From Streptomyces sp. S4.7 (GTDB taxonomy: Bacteria; Actinomycetota; Actinomycetes; Streptomycetales; Streptomycetaceae), in the NCBI RefSeq assembly GCF_010384365.1, contig NZ_CP048397.1, positions 372,001 to 436,000 on the forward strand: a stretch of DNA of 64,000 nucleotides, read 5' to 3'. A model generated the notes under the pieces. The model did no database searches. It was not told where the DNA came from and saw only the letters and a program-made list of their open reading frames with translations. Numbering within the stretch: position 1 is the stretch's first letter; each line of letters opens with the position of its first letter. Of the stretch, positions 62,025 through 64,000 are shown piece by piece. Position numbers and translations under genes: made by a program.

Positions 62025-62076
62025 CGCGGCGCCGGGCCACAAGTCGTAGGGCCGCCACTCGGCGTACCGCCCCGGG

Positions 62077-62261
62077 TCACCCCGCGAGGCCCCGCGCCAC
62101 CAGCGCCGCCCGTACGCGGTTCGAGACGCCCGGAAGGTGAGGATGCGGCGCACATGCGCCCTCACCGTCGCCTCGCGCGCCTGGAGCGGATCCCCGGTCT
62201 CCGCGTTGGTCATGCCGCCGGCGAGCGCCGCCGGCACCTGGCACTCCCTCGGGGTGAACCG
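62077..62261 (-). pseudogene. LuxR-type response regulator, C-terminal remnant with frameshift
   Basis: Reading leftwards from 62261 one frame gives FTPRECQVPAALAGGMTNAE and EATVRAHVRRILT, a degraded LuxR helix-turn-helix. The expected ending then continues in another frame as GVSNRVRAALVARGLAG before a stop at 62077. The receiver domain is missing and the helix-turn-helix carries unusual residues. It lies between the DNA ligase gene and the phospholipase-like gene. Confidence 0.65.
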
Positions 62262-62342
62262 CCGCGCGGTACGCCCGCGGAGAGGGGACGGCGTCGGGTT
62301 GCGCGGCCCGGGACCGCGCAACCCGACCCTCGCTCGGCCCCT

Positions 62343-63395
62343 CTACCGCCCCGCGCCGCGTTCCACGACCGTGGCGAGCACGGACGGCAGCGGGTACCAG
62401 TCCGCCGACACGATGCTCGCGTGCCGCCCCGCCAGCAGCGTGACGCGGTCGCGCGCCTGCGCCTGTGTGGGGTTGGTGCCGTCGATGGCGGGCGCCACCG
62501 TGTGCGCGTCCGTCATGACCACCAGATAGTGCCGCTGGTCGTACCAGGCGGTGTCGAATCCCTCGGCCGCGTAGATGGACGCGGAGCCGTCGAAGACGAC
62601 GAACCACGGCCGCAGCGAGGCGTCCGCGTACCGGGTCCGGGGGTCCCCTGCGGCGGCGCCGAGCACGGCGGGGAAGGCCGCCGCGTCGCCGAGCCGTCCG
62701 GCGGCGGCGAGGTCCCGAAGGTGCGTGGCGTACTCGCGGTCGGTCCACAGGGTGTCGAGGGGGTTCTGCTGCTCGACGGTGCCGGGGATCAGCTCGAATA
62801 CGAACTTGCCCACGAGCGCGGAGCGCGCCGGCCAGCCGCGCTCCCGCACGGCGCTGTCGAGGTCCGTACTGCCGCCCACGAGGTCGGCGGGGCGGTAGAC
62901 CGCGTCGCCGAGCGTGGAGGTCAGGAGCGCGTCGAGCGCGGCGGGGCCGCGTCCGCCCTTGCCCTGGAAGCCGTCCTTCAGCTCGACCTTGACGAGGATC
63001 GGCCGGTGGCCGGGGTTGGCGTCGTGCCAGACCTTCATGTCCGCGAGACAGCCGGGAAGTCCCTGGTCGCGGGCCTTGGTGCGCAGCTCACCGGTGTTGG
63101 CGGCATTGACGCAATTGCTGTTGCTGCCGAGCGGGTTGCTGTGCGACACGCGCCAGGACGCGCCGAACACATTGGTCCACACGTCGAGTTCGAGCATCCC
63201 GGCACCGGAGTCCAGCGCGTCGGCGAGATACGGGAAGGTCGTCTTCTCGTACGCGTTGTGGACCCCGACCCCGGTGGAAGAGGAGTACGGCAGTTGTTCG
63301 TCGGCGACGGCGGTACTCGCCTGGCTCAGCGCGCCCACCAGCGCCAGCGCCCCGGCCGCGCCCGCGGCCACTGTCGTACGCATGAGTCTTCCCAT
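62343..63395 (-). CDS. Secreted phosphoinositide-specific phospholipase C-like protein
   Basis: A 350-residue secreted protein with a signal peptide (TTVAAGAAGALALVGALSQA, cleavage near AVA-DE). The barrel domain carries the features of calcium-dependent PI-PLC-like enzymes of Streptomyces: the histidine in GVGVHNAYEK, acidic residues in MLELDVWTN, a second histidine in WRVSHSNP, and ILVKVELKDG. It would cleave phosphoinositide or a related phosphodiester outside the cell. GGGAA precedes the ATG at 63395; the frame is open further but unconserved. Confidence 0.85.
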   Translation of the reverse strand: MGRLMRTTVAAGAAGALALVGALSQASTAVADEQLPYSSSTGVGVHNAYEKTTFPYLADALDSGAGMLELDVWTNVFGASWRVSHSNPLGSNSNCVNAANTGELRTKARDQGLPGCLADMKVWHDANPGHRPILVKVELKDGFQGKGGRGPAALDALLTSTLGDAVYRPADLVGGSTDLDSAVRERGWPARSALVGKFVFELIPGTVEQQNPLDTLWTDREYATHLRDLAAAGRLGDAAAFPAVLGAAAGDPRTRYADASLRPWFVVFDGSASIYAAEGFDTAWYDQRHYLVVMTDAHTVAPAIDGTNPTQAQARDRVTLLAGRHASIVSADWYPLPSVLATVVERGAGR

Positions 63396-63591
63396 GTTCC
63401 CGGCCTTCCCGTCATACGAGTGAAGTGACGGGAACAGTAAGGCAGTTGGGTGACGAGCGGGGGGACGGAGGCTTACCCGACCCGGCACGGTCCGCGGTAC
63501 GGCGGGAACAGACGCATCCGGTGGCCGATATCAGCGACGTCCCTTCCTCCTGCCCCGGAGCCGGGGCGCCACGGACCGGCCGGGTCCTGCT

Positions 63592-64000
63592 CTACGGCGC
63601 AGGGGGCCCCGGCGGGGCGGCGGTCGCCTGACGGCCCATCAGTTCCGCCAGTCCCCGCCGGGTGACGGCCAGTACGACTCGGTCCTGCGCCCGCAGTACA
63701 TAGCCGGGGTGCAGGTCCCAGACCAGTCCGGCGGGCCGGTCCTCGTCGTGGTCGCGCCGGGTGTCCGCGAGATCCGGCAGCCGGTCCCCCGGCGCCGCCG
63801 TGTCCAGCGCGATGACCCGCCACGCGCCCGGCCTGAACACCTCGGCGACGGTGCGCCCCTGGAGTCTCGGGTGGCCGGCCACGTCGATGGCCGCGACCAG
63901 CAGCACCTTGCGCTCGACCGGGATCGCACCGAGGATCTGACGCCCCATCATGGCGATGGCGAACGCCGGGGCCGCGAGCGTGGAGACGCTGCGGCTACGG
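63592..64000 (-). CDS. TrkA/RCK-type ion channel or transporter protein, C-terminal part
   Basis: The frame runs in from the right edge of the window and ends at 63592; about 136 residues are visible. STLAAPAFAIAMMGRQILGA and VERKVLLVAAIDVAGHPRLQG followed by YVLRAQDRVVLAVTRRGLAEL resemble the TrkA-C/RCK portion of ion-channel NAD-binding proteins (Castor/Pollux-like) of actinobacteria. The ATG at 63951 is internal, because the homology extends upstream of it. The N-terminal membrane part would lie beyond the window. Confidence 0.65.
   Translation of the reverse strand, partial: RSRSVSTLAAPAFAIAMMGRQILGAIPVERKVLLVAAIDVAGHPRLQGRTVAEVFRPGAWRVIALDTAAPGDRLPDLADTRRDHDEDRPAGLVWDLHPGYVLRAQDRVVLAVTRRGLAELMGRQATAAPPGPPAP

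Noticed and set aside
1..64000. tRNA, rRNA, CRISPR array, prophage or integrative-element boundaries
   Set aside because: I looked for tRNA-like cloverleaf ends, regularly spaced direct repeats, integrase or phage structural genes and saw none.

Overview
The window is very GC-rich DNA with almost every codon third position G or C, GTG/TTG starts, and families typical of Streptomyces: an NsdA-type TPR regulator, a DUF397 protein, PP2C/SpoIIE phosphatases, a MalFG-type sugar importer without its own ATPase, GH95/GH36/GH16/GH18 glycosidases, a PRC/DUF2382 protein and a Cys-rich leader peptide. I read it as a Streptomyces chromosome segment. No rRNA, tRNA, CRISPR array, transposase gene or antibiotic cluster was found. 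At least seven broken genes, most of them carbohydrate or regulatory genes, point to an accessory, arm-like region rather than the core.

Region 0.2-9.7 kb is a sugar catabolism locus: a lipoprotein binding protein, two permeases, a ROK regulator, a Gfo/Idh/MocA dehydrogenase, a bifunctional aldolase/short-chain dehydrogenase and a rhamnulokinase. A perfect palindrome at the likely transcription start of the aldolase gene looks like a LacI-type operator. Together with an L-rhamnose mutarotase at 16.8-17.2 kb this suggests L-rhamnose (or a related deoxysugar) use; no isomerase is in view. At 9.86-11.04 kb a 44-residue leader ORF ending Leu-Cys-Arg-Cys-Arg precedes a TauD-family dioxygenase, suggesting cysteine-sensing control of sulfur scavenging.

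Region 11-20.6 kb holds signalling and stress genes (GAF/SpoIIE phosphatase, PRC/DUF2382 protein, small PRC protein, cold-shock protein), a GH13 glucosidase, SRPBCC proteins, a methyltransferase and a decayed GntR regulator beside the mutarotase. Region 20.6-31.8 kb has a GH36 alpha-galactosidase beside a GH27 remnant, a run of small enzymes (GNAT, PNPOx-like, aldo/keto reductase, two VOC proteins), a 5'-truncated GH18 chitinase, a GH16 glucanase and a secreted endonuclease.

Region 32-43.3 kb has a glutaminase with a STAS-like tail, a DUF1304/TetR pair with an obvious operator, a PAS/SpoIIE phosphatase, the NsdA-like regulator divergent from a phosphotransferase, a clean deletion scar that fuses the 3' halves of a CBM6-type protein gene and a ROK gene, and a secreted amidase.

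Region 43.3-64 kb has a baeRF-family protein, a GH95 alpha-fucosidase, a DUF397 protein, phenylacetate-CoA ligase convergent with an acyl-CoA ligase, a cation antiporter, a serine hydrolase, a CrtI-like oxidoreductase, two tandem copies of a MITE-like repeat, a soluble Ser/Thr kinase with a long kinesin-light-chain-type TPR tail overlapping an MpaB-family oxygenase, an ATP-dependent DNA ligase, a LuxR remnant, a secreted PI-PLC-like protein and the end of a TrkA/RCK-type channel protein. Many convergent pairs are separated by long perfect hairpins that serve as two-way terminators.
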